Of a DNA stretch of 42,811 nucleotides, positions 1 through 8,880 are shown piece after piece. The notes under the pieces are model-generated. The model ran no database searches. It worked only from the letters and a program-made list of their open reading frames with translations, and was not told the DNA's origin. Source of the DNA: Alphaproteobacteria bacterium (GTDB lineage: Bacteria > Pseudomonadota > Alphaproteobacteria > GCA-2731375); NCBI GenBank assembly GCA_029936195.1, contig JAPYUH010000013.1, positions 1 to 42,811 on the forward strand, read 5' to 3'. The stretch's first letter is position 1, and each line of letters starts with the position of its first letter. A program made the translations under genes and the position numbers.

Positions 1-1017
1 CTGGTCCAGATGGTCCCGGTAGTAGCCTAGAATTCCGGCTCTCTGCAAGATAGCGTCCAGATGGTCATTGCGCAGTTGATCATAGCGCGCCAACAGAGTG
101 GCGCGGGCATCCTTCAGAAAGTCCGTCGCGGCAATCTCCACCACCTCGCCGTTGGTGAAATTTATGGTGGCCTGGCCGTCAACCGTGGCCCGCGCCACCC
201 AGGGCAGATAATGCCGGCCCAGCAGTGCCAGCAATTCGACCAATGCATCGGCGATGCCCTTTGCCCCGCACCAATCGCCAAATTCTAGATCCTCGGGCGC
301 GAACAGCCGATGGGTATGGTCCACCAGCAGAGGCGCATCTTCTTCCAGCCAGCGGCGGCAGACCGGTTCCCGGTTAAAGTGCGCCTCGTTGCCGCCATAA
401 ATGCCAAAATCCGCCAATGATGGGCGGCCGCCAAACAGATAGGGCCGGCCCTCCAACACGGCGCCAACGGCCCGCTGCCAGGGACGCAGGACATCATCGA
501 CCCAAGAGCCCACATTCTCCGCCGTAGCGCCAAAGGGCGGGGTGGAGGCCGACAACCGGGCCTGGGCCGCCGCTGCGGCCTCGTCACAGCCAAGGGGCGC
601 ATGGACGGACAGCTCCCGGCCGATGTTCCAGCCGGATTGCTGGCGATTTTCCGCGTAGTGCCAACGGGTCGGCGGGCCGCAGCGGTAAATCCATTCGTCG
701 GAAAAATCTTCGATGGCGAAACAGAGAAAGCGCAAGGTGTCGTCATCGGGCAGCACGGCGTGTTCCGGGTATAGATGCTCCAGATGCAGGATCATCGCCG
801 TGGTGTCCCACATGATCCCGCCATCGGGCATTTCCACCACCGGCATTCCGCCGGGCCAATCGGTAGCGAGGATATGATCCGGCCAGGTCTTCACCCGCTG
901 CAGCCAGGGCATACCCTTGTAGGTCATGTAGCCGGTCATTTTCCGGGTGAAAAATGACAGAGTATGTCCGTGGACACGGTAGGGCCGGGGCATGTTCAAT
1001 GGGTTGGGCAAGGTCAT
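1..1017 (-). CDS. GST-like (thioredoxin-fold) protein, 3' end cut by window edge
   Basis: This gene is missing from the ORF track because it runs off the left edge. The minus strand is open from an ATG at 1017 to base 1 (339 codons, no stop). The start is fixed by an AAGGAG ribosome site just upstream and by an in-frame TGA immediately before it. The N-terminal ~80 residues look like a GST thioredoxin-like domain (RVHGHTLSFFTRKM, then MPVVEMPDGGIMWDTTAMILHLE). An all-alpha region follows, with a second-domain motif PYLFGGRPSLADFGIYG. A DEW motif after the first domain is shared with the GST-like protein at 33847-34854, so the two belong to one family. The family is usually annotated as glutathione S-transferase of unknown substrate; no catalytic Ser/Cys can be assigned with confidence. 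Confidence 0.75.
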   Translation of the reverse strand, partial: MTLPNPLNMPRPYRVHGHTLSFFTRKMTGYMTYKGMPWLQRVKTWPDHILATDWPGGMPVVEMPDGGIMWDTTAMILHLEHLYPEHAVLPDDDTLRFLCFAIEDFSDEWIYRCGPPTRWHYAENRQQSGWNIGRELSVHAPLGCDEAAAAAQARLSASTPPFGATAENVGSWVDDVLRPWQRAVGAVLEGRPYLFGGRPSLADFGIYGGNEAHFNREPVCRRWLEEDAPLLVDHTHRLFAPEDLEFGDWCGAKGIADALVELLALLGRHYLPWVARATVDGQATINFTNGEVVEIAATDFLKDARATLLARYDQLRNDHLDAILQRAGILGYYRDHLDQ

Positions 1018-1247
1018 GGGCACGCTCCTTCAGCCAGGCAGATAGGAATCCATCATCGGCCAACCGGCCGGCCCAGGCGCCGCCAGGGTTGATTACGCGG
1101 ATACCGTCCAAGCGTTTCTTTGGCGAAAAATTCCATTTCCTCCATGGTGAACGGTTTGCTCCATGTTAGCCGGTTATACCAACCGGGTTATGGCGAAGTC
1201 ATCACCGCGCATGGATTCCCGATCCGACACTGGTTAAACTGACATCA

Positions 1248-3002
1248 ATGTCGGAGAGCACCCAACGCAGACTAATGGCGATCATCTCGATGGACGTGGC
1301 GGGTTATTCGCGTCTGATGGGCCGCGATGAAGTCGGTACTTTACGAAAATTGAACGCGCACCGGTCCGAACTCATCGATCAACTGATTGAAACGCATGGC
1401 GGGCGTATTGTTAAAACCATGGGGGACGGCCTGCTGTTGGCGTTTGAAAGCGTGGTGGCGGCGGTGGAATGCTGCGTTTTGGTGCAGAAAGGCATGGCGG
1501 CGCGCAATGGTAATGACAGTGGGGATGCCATCCATTTCAGAATTGGCGTCCACCTGGGCGATGTCATTGTCGAGGGCGACGACATCTTTGGCGACGGGGT
1601 GAACATCGCGGCGCGGTTACAAGAAATCGCCGATCCCGGCGGCGTGGTCATTTCAAACAACGCCCACGACAATGTCGAAGGCCGTATCGATGAAGAATTC
1701 ACTGACGGTGGCGCGCAAGAGTTGAAGAACATAATGCGGCCCATGGGGACCTGGCGGTGGTCAATCGATGGTGGACCGGCAGCCATCCAGGCTGATGGCT
1801 ATGCCTTGCCATTGCCCGACAAGCCATCCATCGCGGTGTTGCCGTTCGACAATATGTCCAACGACCCGGAACAGGAATTTTTCTCCGACGGCATAACCGA
1901 GGACATCATCGCCGCACTCTCCCGCTTCCACCAGTTCTTCGTCATCGCGCGCAACTCTACGTTTGTCTACAAGGGGAGGCCCGTTGATGTTGGACAGGTC
2001 GCCCGCGAACTGGGTGTGCAATATGTCCTGGAAGGCAGTGTCCGGCGCGCCGCCAATCGGGTCCGGATCACCGCGCAGCTTATTGATGCGGTCAGCGATC
2101 ACCACATTTGGGCCGAACAATATGACCGCGAACTTGACGATGTTTTTGCCGTGCAGGATGAGATTACCGCCCGGATCGCCAGCGCCCTGGGGGAATCCAT
2201 CCACACCGACCACCTGCGCCGGTCCCGGGCCAAGAACCCCGCCAACATGGACGCCTATGACAAATGCCTGCAAGCATGGGCCCTGGTCCCGGACGCTGAT
2301 CGCGCGAGCTATGCCGCGGCGCAAATGCTGGCTGAAGAAGCCATTACCCTTGACCCCGAATATGCACAAGCCCATGCCATTGTCGGCTTGATACGCCTCA
2401 TCACCTACACATCCCAGTGGTACAACGACACCGATGAAGCCTTGAACGTGGCCTATGAATGCGCCCGGCACGCCGTGGCCTTGGACGATCTTAACTACCT
2501 GGCTCATGCCGTGCTCGGCTATTGCATGACGTGGCAACAGCGCCATGACCTGGGCATCGCCAGCTTGCAACGGGCCGTCGGCCTAAACCCCAACGATGCC
2601 TTTACGCGGGGGTGCTACACAAATTCCCTGGTCTTCGCCGGTCAACCGGACGAAGCCTTGGTGCAGATCGAAATCGCAACCCGTCTCAAACCCCATTACC
2701 TCGGTAGATATCCGCATTTTCAAGGCCGCGCCTATTTCACCCTGCGCCGCTATGAGGAGGCCGAACGGGTATTTGCCGCGGCCGCGGAGCAAGCGCCCAG
2801 ATGGCCAATGGCGCACATGATGCTGGCGGCGGCAAAGATGGCGTTGGGCGATACGGCCGCCGCGCGGTCGGCGATCGCCGAGGCTTTGAAGATCAGTCCC
2901 GGCCTGAATTTGGGCCACATACCGCGCGCCTACCCCTATCGCGATCAATTGGACATTGACCATTTGATCGAATTGTTGCGCCAAGCCGGCTTGCCGGCAT
3001 GA
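1248..3002 (+). CDS. Class III adenylate/guanylate cyclase with TolB-like and TPR domains
   Basis: The 584-residue protein has three parts. Residues ~8-170 form a class III nucleotide cyclase domain. Both metal-binding aspartates are visible (AIISMDVAGYSRLMG and IVKTMGDGLLLAF), as are the Asn/Arg pair in GDGVNIAARLQE. Residues ~195-320 match the TolB/FlgO-like domain (SIAVLPFDNMS, FFSDGITEDIIAAL, YVLEGSVRR, HIWAEQYDR). The remainder is TPR-like repeats. This architecture is common in alphaproteobacteria and probably makes cAMP in response to an unknown cue; no membrane segment is evident. The start at 1248 is followed directly by the cyclase domain. A ParB-like gene follows after 27 bp and may be co-transcribed. 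The cyclase call is strong, but whether the product is cAMP or cGMP cannot be read here. Confidence 0.9.
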   Translation: MSESTQRRLMAIISMDVAGYSRLMGRDEVGTLRKLNAHRSELIDQLIETHGGRIVKTMGDGLLLAFESVVAAVECCVLVQKGMAARNGNDSGDAIHFRIGVHLGDVIVEGDDIFGDGVNIAARLQEIADPGGVVISNNAHDNVEGRIDEEFTDGGAQELKNIMRPMGTWRWSIDGGPAAIQADGYALPLPDKPSIAVLPFDNMSNDPEQEFFSDGITEDIIAALSRFHQFFVIARNSTFVYKGRPVDVGQVARELGVQYVLEGSVRRAANRVRITAQLIDAVSDHHIWAEQYDRELDDVFAVQDEITARIASALGESIHTDHLRRSRAKNPANMDAYDKCLQAWALVPDADRASYAAAQMLAEEAITLDPEYAQAHAIVGLIRLITYTSQWYNDTDEALNVAYECARHAVALDDLNYLAHAVLGYCMTWQQRHDLGIASLQRAVGLNPNDAFTRGCYTNSLVFAGQPDEALVQIEIATRLKPHYLGRYPHFQGRAYFTLRRYEEAERVFAAAAEQAPRWPMAHMMLAAAKMALGDTAAARSAIAEALKISPGLNLGHIPRAYPYRDQLDIDHLIELLRQAGLPA

Positions 3003-3029
3003 AGACTTAAACCTGTAGACCGAGGTACC

Positions 3030-3275
3030 ATGGAAGCCACCGCGATCAAATTAACCGAGATCTATGTCCCCGCCAAAAGACGGGCCACGCTTGATACGAG
3101 CAAGATTGATATACTGGCGGAAGATATCCTGGAAAATGGCATGAAACTGCCCATCCAGGTCCGGCGCGGCAACAACCGCTATGTTCTGATCGAGGGACTG
3201 CATCGACTGGAGGCCATGAAAGCCCTGGGCGAGACCACCATCGACGTCCTGATCGTGGCGGCGCGGCGGCATTAG
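3030..3275 (+). CDS. Small ParB-like (ParB/sulfiredoxin fold) protein
   Basis: The 81-residue protein consists almost entirely of a ParB N-terminal-like domain. It has an early proline/basic segment, then DILAEDILENGMKLPIQVRR and the signature YVLIEGLHRLEAMKALG, the nucleotide-binding G-x-HR-xx-A motif. It lacks the helix-turn-helix and dimerisation domains of chromosome-partitioning ParB, so it is not a segregation protein. Such single-domain members bind nucleotides, but their role is generally unknown. It lies 27 bp after the cyclase gene on the same strand and converges with fbiC. Confidence 0.75.
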   Translation: MEATAIKLTEIYVPAKRRATLDTSKIDILAEDILENGMKLPIQVRRGNNRYVLIEGLHRLEAMKALGETTIDVLIVAARRH

Positions 3276-3287
3276 AGCACGTCGCGG

Positions 3288-5738
3288 CTAATCCGCGCCC
3301 GCCGCCTCCAAGCCTGGCCGAATGAGCGGCTGGCGGTCACTGTTGCGTTCGTATTTGCGGGCCGGGTTGTTGATGATTTCCGCCAACGGCGCCGCCTGGA
3401 ACGAGGCCTGCACCTGACGTTCCGGCGGAGTGCCGTAGAGCGTGGTACGCTGGACCGGCGTGCGGTCCAGATCGCGGATCAACGCTTCCATGGCATGGGG
3501 CGGCAATTCCTGGCCGTGTTCGGAACCCGCCGCCCGGGTGATGGATTCATTCATCAAGGTGCCGCCCATGTCGTTGACCCCGGCGTTCAGCGCCGCCTGA
3601 ATGCCGTCCCGGCCCATTTTGACCCAGCTGGTCTGAATATTCGTGATGTACGGGTGCAGCACCAAACGCGCCACCGCATGCATCAACAAGGTTTCGCGGT
3701 AGGTCGGCCCCATGCGGGCCCGGCCCTTGAGATAGATCGGCGCCTCCATATGCACGAAGGGCAGCGGTACCAGTTCCGTGAAGCCGCCGGTCTTCATCTG
3801 CAAAGTGCGCAGACGCAACAGGTGGCGGGCCCAATGGATGGGCCGGTCCACATGGCCGAACATGATCGTCGCCGTGGTGCGGTAGCCCAGGCCGTGGGCG
3901 GTTTCCATGACATCCAGCCATTGATCCACGGTCAGCTTGTCGGGGCAAAGGACACGGCGGACCTCTTCGTCCAGGATTTCCGCCGCCGTGCCAGGCAGGG
4001 AACTCAGCCCGGCATCTTTCAGCCGGCCAAGGAATTCCGCCAAGGGAACACCCAAGGTCTGGGCGCCTTGATAGACTTCCAAGGGGGAAAACGCATGCAC
4101 GTGCATGTCGGGCGCCGCCGCCTTCACCGCCGCCAAAATATCCAGATACGTTTGCCCCGTGTATTCGGGATGGATGCCGCCCTGCATGCAAACTTCCGTG
4201 GCGCCCCGGTCCCAGGCCTCGGCCACCCGGCGGCTGATTTCGTCCAGGGACAGATCATACGGGCGGCCGCGCAGGTTTTCGCTCAACTTGCCCTTGGAAA
4301 AGGCACAGAATTGGCATTTGAAATAGCAAATATTGGTGTAATTGATATTGCGCACGACAACGTAGGAAACGTTGTCCCCATTGACCTTGCGCCGCAGGTC
4401 ATCCGCCGCCCGGCAGACCGCGTCAACCTCGCCACCACGCGCCGCGAACAGGCGTTCGACCTCAACTTCATTCAGATCTTCGCCGCCCGAGGCGCGGGCC
4501 AACAATTTATCCAGCTCCGGCACATGGGGCGAAGCGGCGGTGATCGCCGCCGGCGGCGAGAGGTCGATGCCGGGCGACCAGGTATCGGTGCGGGCCAGAC
4601 CGGATGCATCGACCCGGTTCAGTACGGCCTGGGCAAAGGCCGGGTCCAGCCAGCGCTGGGGGTCTTGGGCATAATTGGGATAGATCGCCAGACGCTCCAC
4701 CAGATGCTTGCCGCCCGCCGCCGTATCATCGGCGAGCTGGCGCAAATGGGGCCAGGGTGCTTCCGGGTTTACATGGTCGGGCGTGACCGGGGAGACGCCG
4801 CCCCAATCATTGATGCCGGCATGGATCAGACTGGGCGAGTCTCCGGGGCTGAGGTTCGGCGGGGCCTGGATGTGCATATGGGGCCCAAAAATCAGCCGGG
4901 CGGCGGCAATGCTCCAGCGTAGTTCGTCGATCGGTGCATCGGGCCAATCGGCCATGCGGGTATCTTCCTTGGCCCGGAAATTCTGCACGATGATTTCCTG
5001 GATATGACCGTATTGATCATGCAGATCGCGCAGGGCCAGCAAGGCCTCGATCCGCTCCACCCGCGTCTCGCCGATACCGATCAGTATGCCGGTGGTGAAG
5101 GGAATGGCCAATTTCCCGGCCGCCTCGATGGTCGCCAGACGAAGGCTGGGATCCTTGTCAGGAGAGCCGTGATGGCAAGCGCCCTTTTCCATAAGTCGGG
5201 GCGAAATGCTTTCCAGCATGATGCCTTGGGAGACCGAAACCTCGCGCAGGGACGCCAAATCGCCCTCGTCCATGATACCGGGGTTCAGATGCGGCAGCAG
5301 GCCCGTTTCCTCGAACACCAGCAGGGCCATGGCGCGCAGATATGACAGAGTCGTCTCATGGCCCAGCTCCGCCAGCTCTTCGCGGGCGACGCGGTAGCGC
5401 AATTCCGGCTTATCGCCCAAAGTGAACAGCGCTTCCTTGCAGCCGGCATCGGCACCGGCGCGGGCCACGGCGAGAACTTCATCGGGGGTCATATAGGCCC
5501 GTTGGCCCTTGCGCGGCGGATGGGCGAAGGTGCAATAGTGGCAAACATCCCGGCACAGCTGGGTCAGGGGGATGAAAACTTTCCGGGAATAACTGATCAA
5601 ACGGTCATGGCCCCGGTCCCTTAACGCGGCGGCGGCGACTTGCAAGGCATCCAGGTCGGACACATCCACAAGGGCCAGGGCCTCCGCCCTGTCGGGCCGG
5701 CGATCCAGCCAAACATCAATATCCGTCATGGATGTCAT
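3288..5738 (-). CDS. fbiC: FO synthase, fused CofG-CofH (FbiC)
   Basis: The 816-residue bifunctional radical SAM enzyme makes 7,8-didemethyl-8-hydroxy-5-deazariboflavin (FO), the F420 chromophore, from tyrosine and 5-amino-6-ribitylaminouracil. Two CxxxCxxC iron-sulfur motifs are visible: CRDVCHYC (~residue 63, CofG half) and CYFKCQFC (~residue 472, CofH half). The CofG-then-CofH order is that of actinobacterial FbiC, whereas archaea have separate genes. The second half carries the CofH-like segments EVCMQGGIHPEYTGQTY and NDMGGTLMNE. The start at 5738 has an AGGGGAAG ribosome site. It is the last gene of the F420 operon, 41 bp after cofC. The substrate 5-amino-6-ribitylaminouracil is also the RibH substrate, linking it to the riboflavin locus at 20.6-21.4 kb. 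Confidence 0.96.
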   Translation of the reverse strand: MTSMTDIDVWLDRRPDRAEALALVDVSDLDALQVAAAALRDRGHDRLISYSRKVFIPLTQLCRDVCHYCTFAHPPRKGQRAYMTPDEVLAVARAGADAGCKEALFTLGDKPELRYRVAREELAELGHETTLSYLRAMALLVFEETGLLPHLNPGIMDEGDLASLREVSVSQGIMLESISPRLMEKGACHHGSPDKDPSLRLATIEAAGKLAIPFTTGILIGIGETRVERIEALLALRDLHDQYGHIQEIIVQNFRAKEDTRMADWPDAPIDELRWSIAAARLIFGPHMHIQAPPNLSPGDSPSLIHAGINDWGGVSPVTPDHVNPEAPWPHLRQLADDTAAGGKHLVERLAIYPNYAQDPQRWLDPAFAQAVLNRVDASGLARTDTWSPGIDLSPPAAITAASPHVPELDKLLARASGGEDLNEVEVERLFAARGGEVDAVCRAADDLRRKVNGDNVSYVVVRNINYTNICYFKCQFCAFSKGKLSENLRGRPYDLSLDEISRRVAEAWDRGATEVCMQGGIHPEYTGQTYLDILAAVKAAAPDMHVHAFSPLEVYQGAQTLGVPLAEFLGRLKDAGLSSLPGTAAEILDEEVRRVLCPDKLTVDQWLDVMETAHGLGYRTTATIMFGHVDRPIHWARHLLRLRTLQMKTGGFTELVPLPFVHMEAPIYLKGRARMGPTYRETLLMHAVARLVLHPYITNIQTSWVKMGRDGIQAALNAGVNDMGGTLMNESITRAAGSEHGQELPPHAMEALIRDLDRTPVQRTTLYGTPPERQVQASFQAAPLAEIINNPARKYERNSDRQPLIRPGLEAAGAD

Positions 5739-5779
5739 TCAAAAACTTCCCCTGGTCCTGCACTACTGGTCCCGCACTA

Positions 5780-6424
5780 TCAGTCCCGCATCATACGGTC
5801 CGAAATGCCTGATGCACGCAGGTACTGTAAACTGCCACAATCACCATGCCCCGCACAAAACAGCCGCAGATCGTCCGGCGTGTCAATATCCAAAGCGAAC
5901 CCGTCCATTTCCAGCACCACCGGTTCCACACCCAGATCGCGCAATAATTGGCAATGACGGTTGTAGCTGTCGGGCCCAAAGGCCGGCTGCATGAGGTCTG
6001 GCGGCCACATTGCCAGACAATTTGTGCCGTCGTGATCCCGGGAGGGCACGACGCAGGCGCCGGGGGCGGTCATTTCCAAATTCGCGATACGGCCCACATC
6101 TTCTTGGCTGACAAGGGGTATGTCGCCAGGCACATGCATCATGGCCGCGATCCCTTCTCTGGCCAGCGCCTCTCCCGCCTGGGCCACGGCGGCGCTGTAG
6201 CCGCCCGGGCCCCTCTCGCGCATGGCCCTGACCCCGGCCCAACGGGCCGCATTCAAGACAGACTCGTCACCGCTGATAACCACGACCCCAGCCAGATCGG
6301 TCAGGGCCGCCAAGACATCGCGCAGCATGTGTTCGGCCAGGGCGCTGCGTTCATCCGGGCTCAACACGCCGGCCAGTCGCTGCTTCGGGGCATCGAAGCC
6401 CTTGATGGGAACCACCGCCCACAT
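5780..6424 (-). CDS. cofC: Phospholactate/phosphoenolpyruvate guanylyltransferase (CofC/FbiD)
   Basis: The ORF track starts this frame at 6715, but homology begins at MWAVVPIKGF, with the ATG at 6424 sharing one base with the cofD stop. That gives 214 residues, typical of CofC. The protein guanylylates a three-carbon phosphoacid to the activated donor used by CofD. It shows the nucleotidyltransferase fold motifs: PIKGFDAPKQRLAG at the N-terminus, MMHVPGDIPLVSQEDV in the middle, and DGTNCLAMWPP with FGPDSYNRH, characteristic of CofC. The enzyme determines whether F420 carries a lactyl, dehydro (PEP-derived) or 3-phosphoglycerate-derived unit; the sequence alone does not say which. The 291-nt upstream extension in the track is a shadow of cofD. 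Confidence 0.93.
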   Translation of the reverse strand: MWAVVPIKGFDAPKQRLAGVLSPDERSALAEHMLRDVLAALTDLAGVVVISGDESVLNAARWAGVRAMRERGPGGYSAAVAQAGEALAREGIAAMMHVPGDIPLVSQEDVGRIANLEMTAPGACVVPSRDHDGTNCLAMWPPDLMQPAFGPDSYNRHCQLLRDLGVEPVVLEMDGFALDIDTPDDLRLFCAGHGDCGSLQYLRASGISDRMMRD

Positions 6425-7389
6425 CAGCCGCGCAGATCGCCGGCAAAGGCCAGCACCTCGCGGGCCAGATTTTCCCGGTCTTCCAGGCTTTCCATGACGG
6501 TCTTGGTGATCAAGGGTTTCAGACCCAGCGCGGCGACCCCGTCGGCCTGATCCTGGTCGCCATGATCCAAAACAAAACCGTCCAGCAGATCGCCGTAATG
6601 TTCGGCCACGGCCAGGGCCGTGCTGGGCATGCCCAGTTCCGCCATCATCTTCGCCGCCGGCCCCTTGATGGCCAGGCCAGCCACGATGGGAGAGACCGCC
6701 ACAACCGGCGCCCATGCGCCACGCAAGGCGTCGCGGACGCCAGCGAGATTGAGGATCGGATCTACACTGACGAAGGGATTGGACGGCGTGATGACAATGG
6801 CGCGCAAATCCGGTTCTCCCAGCGCAGCCATGAAATCCGGCTGCGGGCGGGCCGTTGCCATGCCCCTGAATTCAAACCCGGTGACAATGGGTTCGCATCT
6901 GTCGCGCACGAAATAATGTTGAAAGGCCAGTTCGCCGCTGGCGGTCTGGACCATGGTGCGCACGGGGTCATCGGTCATGGGAACCACGCGGGCCTCAATA
7001 CCCAAACGATGGGTTATGGTTCGGGTCACGCTGGTCAGGTTATCGCCGGTGCGCAGGGCTTCCGTACGCAGAACATGCAATGCCAGATCACGGTCGCCAA
7101 GATTGAACCAATCCGCGCCGCCCAATTGACCGAGAGAGTCCATGAAGCGCCAGCCTTCATCGGCCCGGCCCCAGCCTTTCTCCCGGTCACTCAAACCGGA
7201 CAATGTGTAGGTCACGGTATCCAGATCGGGACAGATGCTCAGACCCAGATGCTCGAAATCATCGCCCACATTGGCGACCACCAATAGCGCCTTGCCCAGG
7301 CCCAGCCGCGACAGTCCCAACGCCAACTTGGCGCCGCCAACGCCGCCTGACAGGGCAATGACGGTCCCCTGCTCCATCAATGGTGCCAT
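6424..7389 (-). CDS. cofD: CofD/FbiA, 2-phospho-L-lactate (or PEP) transferase
   Basis: The 321-residue protein transfers the activated phospho-C3 unit from the CofC product to FO, giving F420-0 (or its dehydro or 3PG form). Family features are the glycine-rich start IALSGGVGGAKLALGL, the segment ANVGDDFEHLGLSICPDLDT, WFNLGDRDLALH and the late IVITPSNPFVSVDPIL. These are hallmarks of CofD. It overlaps cofE upstream and cofC downstream by one base each, so the three are translationally coupled. The length is normal and no lesion is seen. Confidence 0.96.
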   Translation of the reverse strand: MAPLMEQGTVIALSGGVGGAKLALGLSRLGLGKALLVVANVGDDFEHLGLSICPDLDTVTYTLSGLSDREKGWGRADEGWRFMDSLGQLGGADWFNLGDRDLALHVLRTEALRTGDNLTSVTRTITHRLGIEARVVPMTDDPVRTMVQTASGELAFQHYFVRDRCEPIVTGFEFRGMATARPQPDFMAALGEPDLRAIVITPSNPFVSVDPILNLAGVRDALRGAWAPVVAVSPIVAGLAIKGPAAKMMAELGMPSTALAVAEHYGDLLDGFVLDHGDQDQADGVAALGLKPLITKTVMESLEDRENLAREVLAFAGDLRG

Positions 7390-8171
7390 TAGCGGAACAT
7401 ATCCTGCTCTGGCGGCCGGGGCAGCGCGCTGGCGCCCAGTTCTGAATCCGGATCTGAATCCGGGAACTGCACGCCCCGGATCAACACCACCGGCTGGCCC
7501 TGATTACCCTGGCCCTGCAAGATCGAGGCGGCGGAGGATAACTCATCCGCCAGACCGACCTCGCTGACCAGCAATTCCCGGCCATAGAGATCCGGCTCTC
7601 CGCGCAGATCCCACAGCGCCGGCAACCCGGCGGAACCGATCGCCAGCCCCATGGTGCCCTGGCGCCAGGCCCGGCCCACGGAATCATTAATGATCACCGC
7701 CACTTCGACCCCAAAGCGATCACCCAGGGCCCGGCGCAGCTTGCGGCAATCCTCGTCCGGATCCTCGGGCAGCAACAGCACGTTCTCCGATCCGTCCGCC
7801 TGCTCCACGTTGGAGGCATCAATGCCGGCATTTGCCATGACGATGCCAAGACGGTGGGCGACGATCAAGACGCCGGGAACCTTGCCCACGATCTCGACCG
7901 ATTCATCGAGCACCAGTTGCACCTGGCGCGGATCCTTGTCCACCTCCGCCGCCAATGCCTCCGCTTCCGCCGAGGGGGTGACGTCGCGCAAATCGAAAAT
8001 TCGGTTGTTGGCCTTGGAGACAATTTTTTGCGCCAATACCAGCACATCACCCCCTTGCAAGGTTTCCCCGGCCCGCGCCAGGCCGTCGGCGATCTGTGCG
8101 GCAAGGTCGTCGCCGGGCTGAACCATAGGCATATCCGGCAGGGCGGTCATCTGCATGCGGGAAGTTTTCAT
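7389..8171 (-). CDS. cofE: F420-0:gamma-glutamyl ligase (CofE), stand-alone
   Basis: The 260-residue CofE adds the glutamate tail to F420-0 using GTP. The diagnostic C-terminal block is present: NDSVGRAWRQGTMGLAIG, WDLRGEPDLYGRELLVSEVG, ADELSSAASILQGQ and PVVLIRG. The protein stops after the CofE domain and lacks the C-terminal FMN-binding nitroreductase-like domain of actinobacterial FbiB, which reduces dehydro-F420. The archaeal-type single-domain form is therefore encoded. The gene starts 6 bp after npdG; the first ATG (8171) has only a distant GGAG, and Met7 is a possible alternative start. It overlaps cofD by one base. Confidence 0.95.
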   Translation of the reverse strand: MKTSRMQMTALPDMPMVQPGDDLAAQIADGLARAGETLQGGDVLVLAQKIVSKANNRIFDLRDVTPSAEAEALAAEVDKDPRQVQLVLDESVEIVGKVPGVLIVAHRLGIVMANAGIDASNVEQADGSENVLLLPEDPDEDCRKLRRALGDRFGVEVAVIINDSVGRAWRQGTMGLAIGSAGLPALWDLRGEPDLYGRELLVSEVGLADELSSAASILQGQGNQGQPVVLIRGVQFPDSDPDSELGASALPRPPEQDMFR

Positions 8172-8177
8172 GGCCGG

Positions 8178-8870
8178 CTAATGATCTCCAGAGGTCTCGG
8201 CCGAACCCGGCGCGCCGGTGATGCGGATACCAGCGCCGGCGATCTTGTAGCGGTTGTTCATGAAGATCAGGGTCGAGGTCAGTGCCTCGGCGACAACGGA
8301 GTTCTCGATCCGTCCGCCGTGCCAGGCCCGCATGGAGGCATCCACCGCCAGGCCCACCACGACTTCGCGGGCCTCGGGATCGTTGCCGCAGACCAGAATA
8401 TCGCAATCGATGTCATGGGACAGATCGGTCAAATGGTCGGCCGCGACATTTTGAAAGGCGGAGACGACCCGCACGCCGTCGCCCAGAAACACCTGGGCGC
8501 CCTTGCCGGCGGAGCCATGCTCGGGCAGATGCACGGTGCGCACCTTGGGGGGCATCAGGGGTACGGTGACATCCACCATGATCTTGCCCTGGCAGCCCGG
8601 CTTGATGGCTTCCAACATGGGCGCCTGGTTGGAGAACGGCACGGTGAGGACGATAACCTCCGCCGCCGCGGCGGCGGCGGCGTTGACCAGGCCGCTAACC
8701 GTGGCATCGGGGGCCATCTCCGCCAAACGGGCGGCGCCCCTATCGGCGCTGTCCTGGGCGCGGGAGCCGATGATGATATCATGGCCCGCCGTGGCCCAAC
8801 GCAAGGCCAGACCAAAGCCCAGGGCGCCCGTTCCGCCGATTACGGCAATGGAATACTTAACTTCAGACAT
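8178..8870 (-). CDS. npdG: NADPH-dependent F420 reductase (F420:NADP oxidoreductase)
   Basis: The 230-residue Rossmann protein starts SIAVIGGTGALGFGLALRW, the dinucleotide-binding loop of the Fno/NPDG family, followed by IIIGSRAQDSA, typical of the NADP ribose-phosphate site. FLGDGVRVVSAFQN, ILVCGNDPEA and the late NNRYKIAGAGIRITG are characteristic of F420-dependent NADP reductases rather than other ketopantoate- or P5C-reductase-like proteins. The enzyme interconverts F420/F420H2 with NADP(H), recharging F420 for the neighbouring LLM enzymes. The ribosome site GAAGG lies 7 nt before the ATG. It sits 10 bp after the upstream LLM gene and 6 bp before cofE. Confidence 0.92.
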   Translation of the reverse strand: MSEVKYSIAVIGGTGALGFGLALRWATAGHDIIIGSRAQDSADRGAARLAEMAPDATVSGLVNAAAAAAAEVIVLTVPFSNQAPMLEAIKPGCQGKIMVDVTVPLMPPKVRTVHLPEHGSAGKGAQVFLGDGVRVVSAFQNVAADHLTDLSHDIDCDILVCGNDPEAREVVVGLAVDASMRAWHGGRIENSVVAEALTSTLIFMNNRYKIAGAGIRITGAPGSAETSGDH

Positions 8871-8880
8871 GGATTTACCT

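Noticed and set aside
285-1111. Two overlapping minus-strand ORFs (285-746 and 743-1111)
   Set aside because: They are other-frame readings of the GST-like gene, which is open from 1017 to the window edge with a ribosome site and family motifs.
3495-4922. 475-residue plus-strand ORF
   Set aside because: Antisense shadow of fbiC; no family motifs, His/Gln/Arg-rich composition typical of the complement of GC-rich coding DNA.
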